This document shows, one piece after another, positions 28,611 to 38,197 of a stretch of 64,000 nucleotides of DNA (within the stretch, counting starts at the first letter, position 1; the number at the start of each line of letters is the position of its first letter). Source of the DNA: an uncultured cyanobacterium (GTDB taxonomy: Bacteria; Cyanobacteriota; Cyanobacteriia; Cyanobacteriales; Nostocaceae); the NCBI GenBank assembly GCA_903848645.1, contig CAINGU010000083.1:1-64000 (forward strand). The letters run 5' to 3'. The position numbers and the translations under genes are program-made. Under the pieces are notes generated by a model. It saw only the letters and a list, made by a program, of their open reading frames with translations, did not search any database and had not been told where the DNA came from.

Positions 28611-29771
28611 ATGAATCATACAACAGTTGCTCACAAAATGATCTATCACTGTTCCGGTGCTAATATTCGCGGTGGTGGTGGACTAGAAACTTATATAGCT
28701 TCTTTGGTGAATTCGCAAAATTATGAACTGATTAATACTGGTATTCCCCCAGAGCAATTAGTAATTAGTTCTTTAAAAAATGTGGAACAAAGTCAGTTTC
28801 AATTCTTGCATATTCATGATCCTGATATGCTGGTAGATTTTCGGGAAGAATGTCCAGCAGTCTTCACTATTCATAATCATTCTAGCTATTGCCCTAGTGG
28901 CACAAAATATTTAGCAGATCGTCAACAGAAATGCGATCGCTCTATGCACCCACTAGGATGTACTTGGGGACATTTAATAGATGGTTGTGGTAGTCGTAGA
29001 CCGCAAAATATTCTCAAAAGTTGGCAAAATGCTGCCCATTTTCTCAAGGATGTTAAAAAACTAAATATTACTGTAATTGCTAATAGTAATTATGTCCGGG
29101 AAGAAATTATTTTTAATGGCTTATCACCTGATAAAGTTATTACTTTACTGTGTGCTGTAGAAAGACCTAAACATCCCGTTAGCTCTTTAAATCAAGAAAT
29201 TCATAGCCAGCAACGTATTTTATTTGTGGGTCGAATTGTTCCCTATAAAGGTGTTGAATGGTTAATTCAAGCATTAGCAAAAACTGATCAAAAAATTCAT
29301 TTAGATATTGCCGGTGATGGTTGGGGACAGCCCAAAATGAAAGAATTAGCCGAGAAAATGGGTTTGAGCGATCGCATTACTTGGCATGGTTGGTGCAATG
29401 GTGAAAAATTAGAAGCACTCTATCAACAGTGTTTTACAGTGGTTTTTCCTAGTTTGTGGCCAGAACCTGCCGGCTTAGTAACCTTAGAAGCTTATGCCCA
29501 TTATCGCCCGATAATTGCTAGTGCTATTGGTGGTATTCCTGAATATGTACAAGATGGTAAAACAGGTATTCTTGTAGCACATAATCACGTTTATCAATTG
29601 GCAGATGCTATTACTGAATTAGCCACAAATTATCACAAAAGCCGATTAATGGGTGAACAAGCTCATGCTTGGTTTGAACAAGAATTTACTATTGATATTC
29701 ATATGCAGAGATTGTCAGAAATCTATACTAGAACCATTACTAATTTTAAAGATCAAAAGCAAGAATTTTAA
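28611..29771 (+). CDS. Glycosyltransferase family 4
   Basis: About 386 residues from ATG 28611; TTG 28605 and ATG 28638 are alternatives. IYHCSGANIRGGGGLETY is the glycine-rich N-terminal loop of GT4, and RILFVGRIVPYKGVEWLIQAL with FPSLWPEPAGLVTLEAYAH gives the donor-binding domain. LDIAGDGWGQPKMKELAE is also typical. A cluster of cysteines (around residues 90-130: YCPSGTKYL, KCDR, GCTWG, GCGSRR) is the kind of Cys/His insertion found in some envelope GT4 enzymes. Confidence 0.88.
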   Translation: MNHTTVAHKMIYHCSGANIRGGGGLETYIASLVNSQNYELINTGIPPEQLVISSLKNVEQSQFQFLHIHDPDMLVDFREECPAVFTIHNHSSYCPSGTKYLADRQQKCDRSMHPLGCTWGHLIDGCGSRRPQNILKSWQNAAHFLKDVKKLNITVIANSNYVREEIIFNGLSPDKVITLLCAVERPKHPVSSLNQEIHSQQRILFVGRIVPYKGVEWLIQALAKTDQKIHLDIAGDGWGQPKMKELAEKMGLSDRITWHGWCNGEKLEALYQQCFTVVFPSLWPEPAGLVTLEAYAHYRPIIASAIGGIPEYVQDGKTGILVAHNHVYQLADAITELATNYHKSRLMGEQAHAWFEQEFTIDIHMQRLSEIYTRTITNFKDQKQEF

Positions 29772-29799
29772 TGTTTACTCAATCCTTAGTAATCGGTAT

Positions 29800-30960
29800 A
29801 TGAAATTTCCCCTGAAAATTTACTTTTATTGTGATCCTAGAGAAAATGTTTCTATAGGAGCTAAATTTCAACATTTATTAGTTTGTCTGGGTGAAGGATT
29901 TCACGAATTGGGAATATCATTTTTTTCTAATGTTAATTATTGGCAAAATTCTCTAGAAACATCAGAATATCTCTTTCAATCTGATGACCACATTACCCCT
30001 GATGATTGTTCTATTGTTATACTTACCAACAAGTGGTATAGTGCTAACCAACCATTACCGAAAAATTTATTTCATTCCCAACGTCAATATATAACTGTTT
30101 ATTTGGATGATCAGGATGATGACAAAATCTATACTAGAAGACCAGAATTTAGGCAATTTGATTTGATTTTAAGAACTCATTTTAATAGCAAACTAAACTA
30201 TGGCTATAACTTTTATCCCTGGGTTTTTGGACTTAGTAATCGTATTTTACAAGAACTCAATACAGTACCAAATTTCATTGATAGAAAAAGAGATATTCTT
30301 GTAAATTTTCGACATTGGAAGTCTGGACATCCTGTTAGAAATATTAGCTGTAGTCAACTTATTCCCCAAATTGAAAATATTCTTTCTATTAATAACTTTG
30401 TTGATAATCCCAATCATCACCCACAAGAAGGATATCATTATTTGCAATGGTTACAAACTGGTGGTCGACACTATCCAAATTATTATCAACGTCTGCAAGA
30501 ATCCGTTGCTTGCACTTGCTTTGGTGGTTTTTTTGTCCCTACTTGGCCGAATAATCCTGGTAATATAGTTAATCGCGGGATTAAACAACTTTTAGCCCAG
30601 TTAAAATTACAATCAAATACAATTTTACAATGGGATAGTTGGCGGTTTTGGGAATCTTTAGCCGCAGGATGTGTGACCTTTCATGTAGATTTTGAAAAAT
30701 ATGGAATTGCTTTACCTGTAATGCCCGAAAATTGGCGACATTATATTGGTGTAGATTTGGATAATGTCGAAGCCACAATAGATAGAATTGCAGAAAATCC
30801 CGAAATTCTCGAATATATTTCTCAAGAAGGGAGAACTTGGGCAATTAAACATTACAGTCCTGTGCCTACAGCTTTACGTTTATTAGAGATTATCTCCCAA
30901 ACACAAACAAACATTCCCAATAGTTTATTTTCTCATCCTACAATCAATGTTAAATATTAA
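29800..30960 (+). CDS. Putative glycosyltransferase-like protein, unknown family
   Basis: A 386-residue protein from ATG 29800; the frame extends back into the previous gene but that part is out-of-frame overlap. The C-terminal half (DSWRFWESLAAGCVTFHVDFEKYG...NWRHYIGVD) resembles the donor-binding half of GT-B or exostosin-like glycosyltransferases. The N-terminal half (KIYFYCDPRENVSIGAKFQHLLVCLGEGFHELG) looks like a first GT-B domain. No catalytic motif can be named. It overlaps the next gene by 14 bases, which suggests translational coupling. Confidence 0.6.
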   Translation: MKFPLKIYFYCDPRENVSIGAKFQHLLVCLGEGFHELGISFFSNVNYWQNSLETSEYLFQSDDHITPDDCSIVILTNKWYSANQPLPKNLFHSQRQYITVYLDDQDDDKIYTRRPEFRQFDLILRTHFNSKLNYGYNFYPWVFGLSNRILQELNTVPNFIDRKRDILVNFRHWKSGHPVRNISCSQLIPQIENILSINNFVDNPNHHPQEGYHYLQWLQTGGRHYPNYYQRLQESVACTCFGGFFVPTWPNNPGNIVNRGIKQLLAQLKLQSNTILQWDSWRFWESLAAGCVTFHVDFEKYGIALPVMPENWRHYIGVDLDNVEATIDRIAENPEILEYISQEGRTWAIKHYSPVPTALRLLEIISQTQTNIPNSLFSHPTINVKY

Positions 30961-31933
30961 ATCACTAGAACCTTTGGTAAGTGTCATTATCCCTACCTAT
31001 AATCGCCCAGAATACCTCAAACAAGCAATTACTAGTGCCGTTCAACAAACTTATCAAAATCTAGAAATTATAGTTTCTGATAATTGTAGTTCTGAAAATC
31101 CTCAAGCACTGGTTGAATCATTTCAAGACCCACGCATCAAATTTTGGCGACATGAACAAAATATTGGGATGCTGGGTAATCAATTTCATGGTTTTAAAAT
31201 TGCCACAGGAAAATATGTTGCTAGTCTCCATGATGATGATATGTGGAATCATGATTTTTTATCTAAACTTGTACCACATCTAGAAGCAAATTCTGATTTA
31301 ATTTTGGCATTTTGTGACCAATATATCATAGATGCTCATAGTAAAATTGATGCTGCTGCTACTGAACAAAATACTCGCAGTTATAAACGGGATCAAATCA
31401 CTCCTGGAGTTCATCAAAGTTTCACTCAAATTGGCTTAATTGATAAAAGTATTCCCACTGCGGCTGCTTGTGTAATTCGGAATGGTGTCTTAAATTGGGA
31501 TAGTATTCCTTCAGAAGTTGGAGGAATGTGGGATTTATATTTAACTTACCTTTGTTGTATTTCTGGCTATGGAGTTTACTATGTTCCCGAAAAATTAACC
31601 AAATATCGAGAGCATGAACAAACTGATACTTTGCTCAGTGGTAGTCGCAATATTCAAGCCAAAATCCGTAAAGGTAAAAGTGAGATATTCTGTTATCAAA
31701 CCTTTATGGAAGATCAACAGTTACATGAATTTAACTCCTACTTTAGAAGCAAATGGTTGGCAGCTAATACAACTTTAGGAATTGGGTTATTACGAGATCA
31801 ACAAATCACAGATGCTCGCCGTTATTTTTGGCAAACTTTAAGGGAACAAAAATTCAATTTACGAACTTTATCAGCTTTGATTCTCAGTTTTATTCCCCCG
31901 ACTGTAACGAATAAAATTTTGAAAGTTTCATAA
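30947..31933 (+). CDS. Glycosyltransferase family 2
   Basis: A 328-residue GT2 enzyme. LVSVIIPTYNRPEYLKQAI and LEIIVSDNCSSENPQ are diagnostic, and SLHDDDMWNHDFL supplies the metal-binding DDD. The C-terminus ends in a hydrophobic helix (LRTLSALILSFIPPTV) that may tether it to the membrane. Its ATG overlaps the previous stop. Confidence 0.9.
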   Translation: MLNIKSLEPLVSVIIPTYNRPEYLKQAITSAVQQTYQNLEIIVSDNCSSENPQALVESFQDPRIKFWRHEQNIGMLGNQFHGFKIATGKYVASLHDDDMWNHDFLSKLVPHLEANSDLILAFCDQYIIDAHSKIDAAATEQNTRSYKRDQITPGVHQSFTQIGLIDKSIPTAAACVIRNGVLNWDSIPSEVGGMWDLYLTYLCCISGYGVYYVPEKLTKYREHEQTDTLLSGSRNIQAKIRKGKSEIFCYQTFMEDQQLHEFNSYFRSKWLAANTTLGIGLLRDQQITDARRYFWQTLREQKFNLRTLSALILSFIPPTVTNKILKVS

Positions 31934-31958
31934 TTTATTAAATCACAAGAGGTGATGA

Positions 31959-33161
31959 GTGAAAATTTGCATTGTTACCCACAAAATTAAAAAAGGTGAT
32001 GGTCAAGGCAGAGTTAATTATGAAGTGGCTCAAGAAGTAATTCGTCGTGGTCATCATCTCACATTATTAGCTAGTGAAATTGCCCCAGAATTAGCAGAGA
32101 ATAGTGCTATTAATTGCATTTATATTCCAGTGGCAGGCTATCCTACGGAATTTATTCGCAATTTCATGTTTGCTAAAAAAAGCGCAGATTGGTTGCGTAA
32201 AAATCGGGCAAATTTGGATTTAATTAAAGTCAATGGGGCGATTACTATGGGTGCGGCTGATGTGAATGCTGTACATTTTGTGCATAGTTCATGGTGGCAA
32301 TCACCTGTCCATATTTCCCGCACTCGCAAAGATTTATACGGTTTCTATCAATGGTTATTTACTGCGGTTAATGCCTATTGGGAAAAACAAGCTTTCCGGC
32401 AATCTAAAATCATCATTGCTGTTTCCGAAAAAGTTGCCCAAGAATTAGTAAATATTGGTGTTAGTCGCCAAAAAATTCGCGTAATTGTTAATGGTGTAGA
32501 CTTACAAGAATTTACTCCTGGTGTCAGTTCTCGTACCTCATTAGGATTACCTGAAAATGTCAATTTGGCTTTGTTTGCCGGAGATATTCGCATTCCTCGC
32601 AAGAACTTAGACACCGTACTTCAAGCTTTGGTAAAAGTTCCTGAACTACATTTAGCAGTTGTCGGCGGCACTAAAGATAGCCCTTATCCCGCAATGGCAA
32701 AGGCTCTGAAGATTAGTGAAAGAGTGCATTTTTTAGGTTATCGCCATAATATGCCACAAATTCAACAGGCAGCAGATTTATTTGTATTTCCGTCCCGTTA
32801 TGAACCCTTTGGACTTGTAGTCATTGAAGCGATGGCTTCAGGTTTGCCAGTAATTACTGCCACTACTACCGGGGCTGCTGACTTACTCAATCCTGATTGT
32901 GGCATCGTTTTAGGCGATTGCGACGATATTGATGCTTTAGCCCATGCCCTTCACTTATTAAATAGCGATCGCTCACTGCGTCAACAAATGGGTAAAGTAG
33001 CCCGTACCATTGCCGAACAACATAGTTGGTCAACAATGGCACAAACCTATTTAGATATATTTGAGGAGTTAATCACCAATGAGAAACACAGTTCTCATCC
33101 CCACCTATCGCCGTCACCAAGACCTAGCCCGCTGCCTGAAAGCACTACAACAGCAAACTAA
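31959..33161 (+). CDS. Glycosyltransferase family 4
   Basis: A 400-residue GT4 enzyme with GTG start at 31959 after AAGAGGTGATGA. GDGQGRVNYEVAQEVIRRGHH, LALFAGDIRIPRKNLDTVL and FVFPSRYEPFGLVVIEAMASGLPVITA are the family landmarks, including the E-x7-E motif. The last 26 residues (Ser/Pro/His-rich) are encoded within an 83-base out-of-frame overlap with the next gene and look like read-through rather than conserved domain. A lost upstream stop or small indel near 33090 is possible. Confidence 0.88.
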   Translation: MKICIVTHKIKKGDGQGRVNYEVAQEVIRRGHHLTLLASEIAPELAENSAINCIYIPVAGYPTEFIRNFMFAKKSADWLRKNRANLDLIKVNGAITMGAADVNAVHFVHSSWWQSPVHISRTRKDLYGFYQWLFTAVNAYWEKQAFRQSKIIIAVSEKVAQELVNIGVSRQKIRVIVNGVDLQEFTPGVSSRTSLGLPENVNLALFAGDIRIPRKNLDTVLQALVKVPELHLAVVGGTKDSPYPAMAKALKISERVHFLGYRHNMPQIQQAADLFVFPSRYEPFGLVVIEAMASGLPVITATTTGAADLLNPDCGIVLGDCDDIDALAHALHLLNSDRSLRQQMGKVARTIAEQHSWSTMAQTYLDIFEELITNEKHSSHPHLSPSPRPSPLPESTTTAN

Positions 33162-34041
33162 ATCAGTTGATCAGGCGATCATTGTTGTTAGAGATACAGA
33201 TAAAGAAACTCGGCAGTTCCTCTGTAAATTTCCGTCCCACCTCCTGCCCCTAGAAATTGTCACCGTCACCCAGCCAGGAGTAGTAGCTGCACTCAACGCC
33301 GGACTAGCCCAAGTCCAGGGAGACATTGTTTCCATCACTGATGACGATGCCGCCCCTCACCCTGATTGGTTAGCTAAAATTAATACTCACTTTAGCGTAA
33401 ATAGCTCCATTGGCGGCGTTGGTGGCCGTGATTGGGTTTATCAAGGAGACAAACTAGAAGCTGGTTCTCGCTCCATAGTTGGTAAATTACAATGGTGCGG
33501 GCGCGTCATTGGCAACCATCATCTAGGAGTAGGCGCACCCCGTGAAGTTGATGTTCTCAAAGGTGTGAATATGAGTTTTCGCACCCAAGCCATCGGCAAA
33601 TTACGCTTTGATGAAAGAATGCAAGGAACAGGCGCACAGGTGCATTTTGAAATGTCTTTTACCCTCACCCTCAAACGAGCCGGATGGAAAATAATTTATG
33701 ATCCCAGTATTGCTGTAGATCACTATCCAGCCCAGCGATTTGATGAGGATCAACGTCATAATTTTAACGATACTGCATTAATTAACTTAGTCCATAACGA
33801 AACATTAGTTTTATTAGAACATCTTCCTCCCCTCCGTCAGGTTGTGTTTTTATCCTGGTCAGTTTTAGTCGGGACAAGAGAAAGTTTAGGAATATGTCAA
33901 TGGCTAAGACTATTTCCCAAACAAGGGCAACTTGCTCATAAAAAATTGCAAGCATCCTTACGGGGAAGGTGGTTAGGATATCAAAAATATAGAATTCAAT
34001 CGGCAAGATTTAACCTTGCCAAACACCATTTTGGCTATTAA
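33079..34041 (+). CDS. Glycosyltransferase family 2
   Basis: A 320-residue GT2 enzyme. RNTVLIPTYRRHQDLARCLKAL, the acidic motif SITDDDAAPHPDWL and GGVGGRDWVYQGDK followed by VNMSFRTQAIGKLRFDERMQGTGAQVHFE fit the family. ATG 33079 has GAGGAG upstream and lies inside the end of the GT4 gene. No membrane helix is needed to explain it apart from a short hydrophobic segment near 265-280. Confidence 0.88.
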   Translation: MRNTVLIPTYRRHQDLARCLKALQQQTKSVDQAIIVVRDTDKETRQFLCKFPSHLLPLEIVTVTQPGVVAALNAGLAQVQGDIVSITDDDAAPHPDWLAKINTHFSVNSSIGGVGGRDWVYQGDKLEAGSRSIVGKLQWCGRVIGNHHLGVGAPREVDVLKGVNMSFRTQAIGKLRFDERMQGTGAQVHFEMSFTLTLKRAGWKIIYDPSIAVDHYPAQRFDEDQRHNFNDTALINLVHNETLVLLEHLPPLRQVVFLSWSVLVGTRESLGICQWLRLFPKQGQLAHKKLQASLRGRWLGYQKYRIQSARFNLAKHHFGY

Positions 34042-34087
34042 TTAAGATCTACAAACACCCAAATTTTTAGAGAATATCGAGATCAAA

Positions 34088-35515
34088 GTGATTTCTAAAT
34101 CCATACTTTTCAACACTGTTTTAAAAGAACAATTTTCTCCCGAAGATCGAGCCGCCCAAGGTTGGATAATCATCCTGGGTTTTATCTTCTTAACAACAGC
34201 TTGCTACTTTACCAGTACAGCCAGTTTACGCCTCGTTTTTCCCGCTACGGCTTTGATAGCAGCCGTGTTTTTATACTTGCGGCATCCCATACTCTACATT
34301 GGTTTCACTTGGTGGATATGCTTTCTCACCCCCTTAATCACTCGTTTAGTTGACTATCGAGTTGGCTGGGATCCTACTCGACAAATGTTAATTGCTCCTT
34401 ATTTAGTGGTATTTATTACCATAATCACCTTCTTTAAACATCTACCTAGTGCCTTGCGTCAAGGTGGACTGCCATTTATTTTAGCTTTTATAGGAGTTTC
34501 CTATGGGTTGCTCGTTGGTCTGGTTTATAATCAACCACTCCCGGTAATTCGGAGTTTTTTAGATTGGCTAAGTCCGATAATTTTCGCCTTTCATCTATTT
34601 TCTAATTGGCGAGATTATCCTAGTTATCGTCAGCATCTGCAACGGATATTTGTTTGGTGTGTATTCATTCTTGGAGCTTATGGAGTCTATCAATTTGTTG
34701 TCGCTCCAGAATGGGACAAATATTGGTTACTACAATCTAAAATGTTTACCAGTGCTGGACAACCTATACCTTTTGGAATGCGCGTTTGGAGTACATTACA
34801 CTCACCAGGTCCATTTGGTACTGTGATGCAGGCTGGGTTGCTATTATTATTTACTAGTTCAGGCCCTTTAATTTTCCCCGCTTCTGCTGTTGGTTATTTG
34901 TCATTTTTACTATGCCAAGTCCGTACCAGTTGGGCAGGCTGGTTGTTAGGGATAATTATGATTTTTGGTGCGGTAAAGCCCCAGATTCAAATGCGCTTAA
35001 TTACCATAATTTTAGTGATGACAATATGTGTCGTCCCCTTGGTAACTATCGAACCTCTCTCTAAAGTTATTACCAGTCGGCTGGAAACTTTTTCTAATCT
35101 GGAAAAAGATGGTAGCTTTAAGGATAGATCGGCAGCTTATGACAGAAACCTGAGTTTAGCTCTTTCTAATATTGTTGGTAACGGCTTTGGAAATACCTGG
35201 AAGGTTAATGAAAAAACTGGGCAAATAGAGGTAGTTGTGATTGATAGCGGCATTTTAGATATGTTTTTTACCTTGGGTTGGATTGGTGCTATACCTTATA
35301 TTGGTGGGTTGCTATTAATGCTTATTAGTGTAAGTAAATACACTGAGGGTCGTTTTGATAGTTTTCTCAGTGCTGCGAGTGCTATTGGTATGAGTTCTTG
35401 CGCCCAGTTAATTATCTATAGCGGAATGCTGAGTATTGCAGGTATGATTATGTGGGGATTTTTGGCTATGGCTATGGCAGGACACAAATACTATCAACGT
35501 CCAGAAATTAGATAA
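34088..35515 (+). CDS. O-antigen ligase/polymerase-like membrane protein
   Basis: A 475-residue polytopic membrane protein (about ten to twelve hydrophobic segments), GTG start at 34088. The large loop near residues 215-245 and the later segment with TSRLETFSNLEKDGSFKDRSAAYDRNLSLALSNIVGNGFGNTW resemble the conserved periplasmic loops of the Wzy/WaaL family. It would polymerise or ligate exported sugar units at the periplasmic face. It closes the plus-strand polysaccharide island. Confidence 0.82.
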   Translation: MISKSILFNTVLKEQFSPEDRAAQGWIIILGFIFLTTACYFTSTASLRLVFPATALIAAVFLYLRHPILYIGFTWWICFLTPLITRLVDYRVGWDPTRQMLIAPYLVVFITIITFFKHLPSALRQGGLPFILAFIGVSYGLLVGLVYNQPLPVIRSFLDWLSPIIFAFHLFSNWRDYPSYRQHLQRIFVWCVFILGAYGVYQFVVAPEWDKYWLLQSKMFTSAGQPIPFGMRVWSTLHSPGPFGTVMQAGLLLLFTSSGPLIFPASAVGYLSFLLCQVRTSWAGWLLGIIMIFGAVKPQIQMRLITIILVMTICVVPLVTIEPLSKVITSRLETFSNLEKDGSFKDRSAAYDRNLSLALSNIVGNGFGNTWKVNEKTGQIEVVVIDSGILDMFFTLGWIGAIPYIGGLLLMLISVSKYTEGRFDSFLSAASAIGMSSCAQLIIYSGMLSIAGMIMWGFLAMAMAGHKYYQRPEIR

Positions 35516-35693
35516 ACTGGCGTATTTTTTGACTTTTTTGATGATCAATTACTCCTTGGTAAATTGCTATTAGTTGCTGGTAATTATTTTCAGGAGTATA
35601 ACGTGCTTCATAAGTAGAACGAGCATTTTTACCCATACGAATCATTTCTTCAGGATACTCAAATGCCCATCTTATTTTATTAGCTAAATCTGT
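35508..35693 (-). pseudogene. C-terminal remnant of a GT4 glycosyltransferase
   Basis: Read on the minus strand, this frame gives about 61 residues beginning TDLANKIRWAFEYPEEMIRMG and continuing NARSTYEARYTPENNYQQL before a TAA at 35508-35510. That is the typical C-terminal end of GT4 glycosyltransferases. A TGA at 35694-35696 immediately precedes it in the same frame and the nucleotide-sugar binding domain is absent. The remnant's stop overlaps the end of the ligase-like gene by a few bases. Confidence 0.7.
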
Positions 35694-35924
35694 TCATAGC
35701 AGTGGGTAAATATCTTTAATATGGCTAATTATTTCACCAGGCTGAAGTAATAATTCAGCTAGGTTACGGACTGCATTTATAGAAATACCCATCATTATTT
35801 CATTTCTGTAAAGGAAACAACTACCAAATTTTTGACGGTAAGTAACAGAATAAAGTTTAGCTTCTAAAAACTCCTGTTGAGAATTTTCATTAGTTATGGT
35901 TTGTAGATTCATTGCCAATTTCAT
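35694..35924 (-). CDS. Short open frame of doubtful coding value
   Basis: A 76-residue frame (MKLAMNLQTITNENSQQEFLE...) directly upstream of, and in phase with, the GT4 remnant, separated from it only by one TGA. I recognise no domain. It may be degenerate sequence from the same decayed gene or from a recombination junction. No clear ribosome-binding site. Confidence 0.3.
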   Translation of the reverse strand: MKLAMNLQTITNENSQQEFLEAKLYSVTYRQKFGSCFLYRNEIMMGISINAVRNLAELLLQPGEIISHIKDIYPLL

Positions 35925-36420
35925 AAATAAAAAGATTTATCACTATACTTAAATCAGAAATTATCACTCAATCCTTATAAGCCTTGAAGAGTTGATCAAT
36001 ATTTATCTACTTTGATCAGGATTCTAATTTTTTACTTTTATTTTTAATGTGTTCACATGATTAATATTTAATTATTTCTATAAATTTCACAGTGACAAAA
36101 ATACAATTTTTATGTGATTAATAACACATAAACTCTGTGATCTATGTTCAATACATAATTAATGTAAGTATTGTAATATACTTGTTCTATTGTTAAAAAA
36201 GTGCAATTGCTTTTAACACTACTAGACAAAATTGTACCTGTTGAGAAATCCCTGTATTCTGGAACTGATGCTGGAAATTTTCCCTGATTAATTATCGCGG
36301 TGACTAAAGCTATACAAGTGATATCCCAGAATATTTAATCAGAATCATAAACCGTTGTCATAATAGGTAAGATGCTACAAACTAGTTAATCATCTGCTCA
36401 TTTAAGACTCAAAAAACCCT
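35925..36420. other. AT-rich intergenic region before a Ser/Thr kinase gene
   Basis: About 500 bases without a gene. It contains runs such as TGTGATTAATAACACA (36113-36128), a near-palindrome that could be a CRP/NtcA-like operator, although the GTA-N8-TAC form of NtcA sites is not present there. No hairpin terminator stands out. Confidence 0.35.
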
Positions 36421-38010
36421 ATGTTAGCAGGAACGATTTTGCAGAATGGAAAATATACCATCCTCCAGGAAATAGGGCGAGGCGGATTTGGCGTTACCTT
36501 CAAAGCTATGCACCACTATTTAGGCCAAGAAGTGGTGATGAAAACCATCCATGAACGGTTGCGACAACATCCCGATTTTCCCAAGTTTCAACGCCAATTT
36601 CAAGATGAAGCCAAAAGATTAGCCGCTTGTGTTCATCCTCATATTGTGCGGGTAAGCGACTTTTTTGAGGAAGATAGTCTCCCTTACATGGTAATGGAAT
36701 ACATTCCTGGAGACACTTTAGGTGCTGCATTTGTATTACCAGGAATACCCCTAGCAGAAGCTACAGCCATTCATTACATCCGTCAAATAGGCGCAGCATT
36801 GCAGGTAGTACATAATAATGGCTTATTGCATCGAGATATTAAACCAGATAATATTATTTTGCGTCAAGGAACTCAGGAAGTAGTGCTAATTGATTTTGGC
36901 ATTGCTAGAGAATTTAATAACGGAGCAAAGCAGACACATACAGGTTTAGTCAGTGAAGGATATGCACCCATTGAGCAGTATCTAACTCAAGCACAACGCA
37001 CTACAGCTACAGATGTGTATGGTCTAGCAGCAACTTTATATGCACTATTAACAGCACAAGTTCCCATACCAGCATTGTTGCGAGATCGGGAACAAATGCC
37101 TTCTCCCCGCGAACTACAACCCCATCTCAGTGCGGCTGTTAATCAAGCAATTATCCAGGGAATGGCTGTAGAACCCCAGTTTCGTCCCACCACAGTAGCA
37201 GAATGGCTGCAAATACTACCAGAAAATCAGCTAAATATCACATCACCATTAGCACCTACTATTAATTTATCAGATTTAAGACCAGAAAATTTACTCAAAA
37301 AAGCTACTTCTCATCCCAGTTCTACACCATCATTTATGGAGAACGTCGCCAATATCGGAGAAAAGTCAGGTGTATGGAAAGGAGTTATTGGTATTAGTAT
37401 CGCCTTGGTTGCAGCTACAGCAGGTTTTAGCATGACGCGGATATTCTCAAAACCTGATTTAGAATCATCACCTCAACCACTTGTTGAACAACCTACTAAT
37501 GAATTAAACACACCCAAACCTGTTGTTGAAATCACACCATCATCTGAAAATCACAAGACTGAAACTTCTTCTTTGAGTGAATCTGCACCAGTACCTAGTT
37601 TGAGAAGAAGACGGAAAAATCTTCGGGTTGCTCCAGAACCAACTCCGACTAGCAATAGTAGTTATCAGGAAAAAGCACCGGAAGATAACTCTCAACCTAC
37701 CCCAACTACCAACAGTACAACTAAAAAATCCACACCCGTTGTTACATCTTCACCATCCTTAATGGATACCCTGCGTGACGCTGCTCAAGAATCCCACAAA
37801 GCTACTTCTACCCCACCCCCAGAAAATACCGCACCAGCTTCTCATCAAAATCAGGTATTACCCCCATCTTCACAAGAATCGAATCCCGTAGTTATCCCTC
37901 CCAAGGAATCTCAACCAGGAAATTCTTCCTCTGTGGTAGTTCCCACCCAAGAAACAAACCAAAATCAAGCCCCGGAAAGTCAGCAGCAAAAGCCAGAAAA
38001 GCCGCAATAA
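36421..38010 (+). CDS. Membrane-anchored Ser/Thr protein kinase
   Basis: A 529-residue Hanks-type kinase. The catalytic domain (about 11-270) has [10 protein letters not shown]41, HRDIKPDN (D139, N144), DFG at 158-160 and GYAPIEQY in the activation segment. One membrane helix (about 318-341, [18 protein letters not shown]) follows, then roughly 190 residues rich in Pro, Ser, Thr and Gln that would lie in the periplasm and may bind cell-wall polymers. A second such kinase lies at 62568. No partner phosphatase is adjacent. Confidence 0.92.
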   Translation: MLAGTILQNGKYTILQEIGRGGFGVTFKAMHHYLGQEVVMKTIHERLRQHPDFPKFQRQFQDEAKRLAACVHPHIVRVSDFFEEDSLPYMVMEYIPGDTLGAAFVLPGIPLAEATAIHYIRQIGAALQVVHNNGLLHRDIKPDNIILRQGTQEVVLIDFGIAREFNNGAKQTHTGLVSEGYAPIEQYLTQAQRTTATDVYGLAATLYALLTAQVPIPALLRDREQMPSPRELQPHLSAAVNQAIIQGMAVEPQFRPTTVAEWLQILPENQLNITSPLAPTINLSDLRPENLLKKATSHPSSTPSFMENVANIGEKSGVWKGVIGISIALVAATAGFSMTRIFSKPDLESSPQPLVEQPTNELNTPKPVVEITPSSENHKTETSSLSESAPVPSLRRRRKNLRVAPEPTPTSNSSYQEKAPEDNSQPTPTTNSTTKKSTPVVTSSPSLMDTLRDAAQESHKATSTPPPENTAPASHQNQVLPPSSQESNPVVIPPKESQPGNSSSVVVPTQETNQNQAPESQQQKPEKPQ

Positions 38011-38027
38011 TCAGGTGATAAATTCAA

Positions 38028-38112
38028 CGGAGAGGGGGGGATTCGAACCCCCGTTGAGTTGCCCCAAAACGCATTTCGAGTGCGTCACCATCAACCACTC
38101 GGACACCTCTCC
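38028..38112 (-). tRNA. tRNA-Ser (anticodon CGA)
   Basis: On the minus strand the sequence begins GGAGAGGTGTCCGAGTGG and pairs its acceptor stem GGAGAGG with CCTCTCC. The anticodon arm ACGCA-CTCGAAA-TGCGT gives anticodon CGA, reading UCG. A long variable arm (TTTGGGGCAACTCAA) and T-arm GGGGGTTCGAATCCCCC are typical of tRNA-Ser; the discriminator base is G. CCA is not encoded. Confidence 0.95.
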
Positions 38113-38197
38113 ACAACAAACTATGAAGTTTTTGCTTCACTAGTAGCGCTTTCGATTATAACACAATTATAGATACAAATTACATTAGGTCATACTC

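Noticed and set aside
36100-36135. NtcA or CRP operator upstream of the kinase gene
   Set aside because: TGTGATTAATAACACA is palindromic but does not match GTA-N8-TAC; AT-rich sequence makes chance likely.
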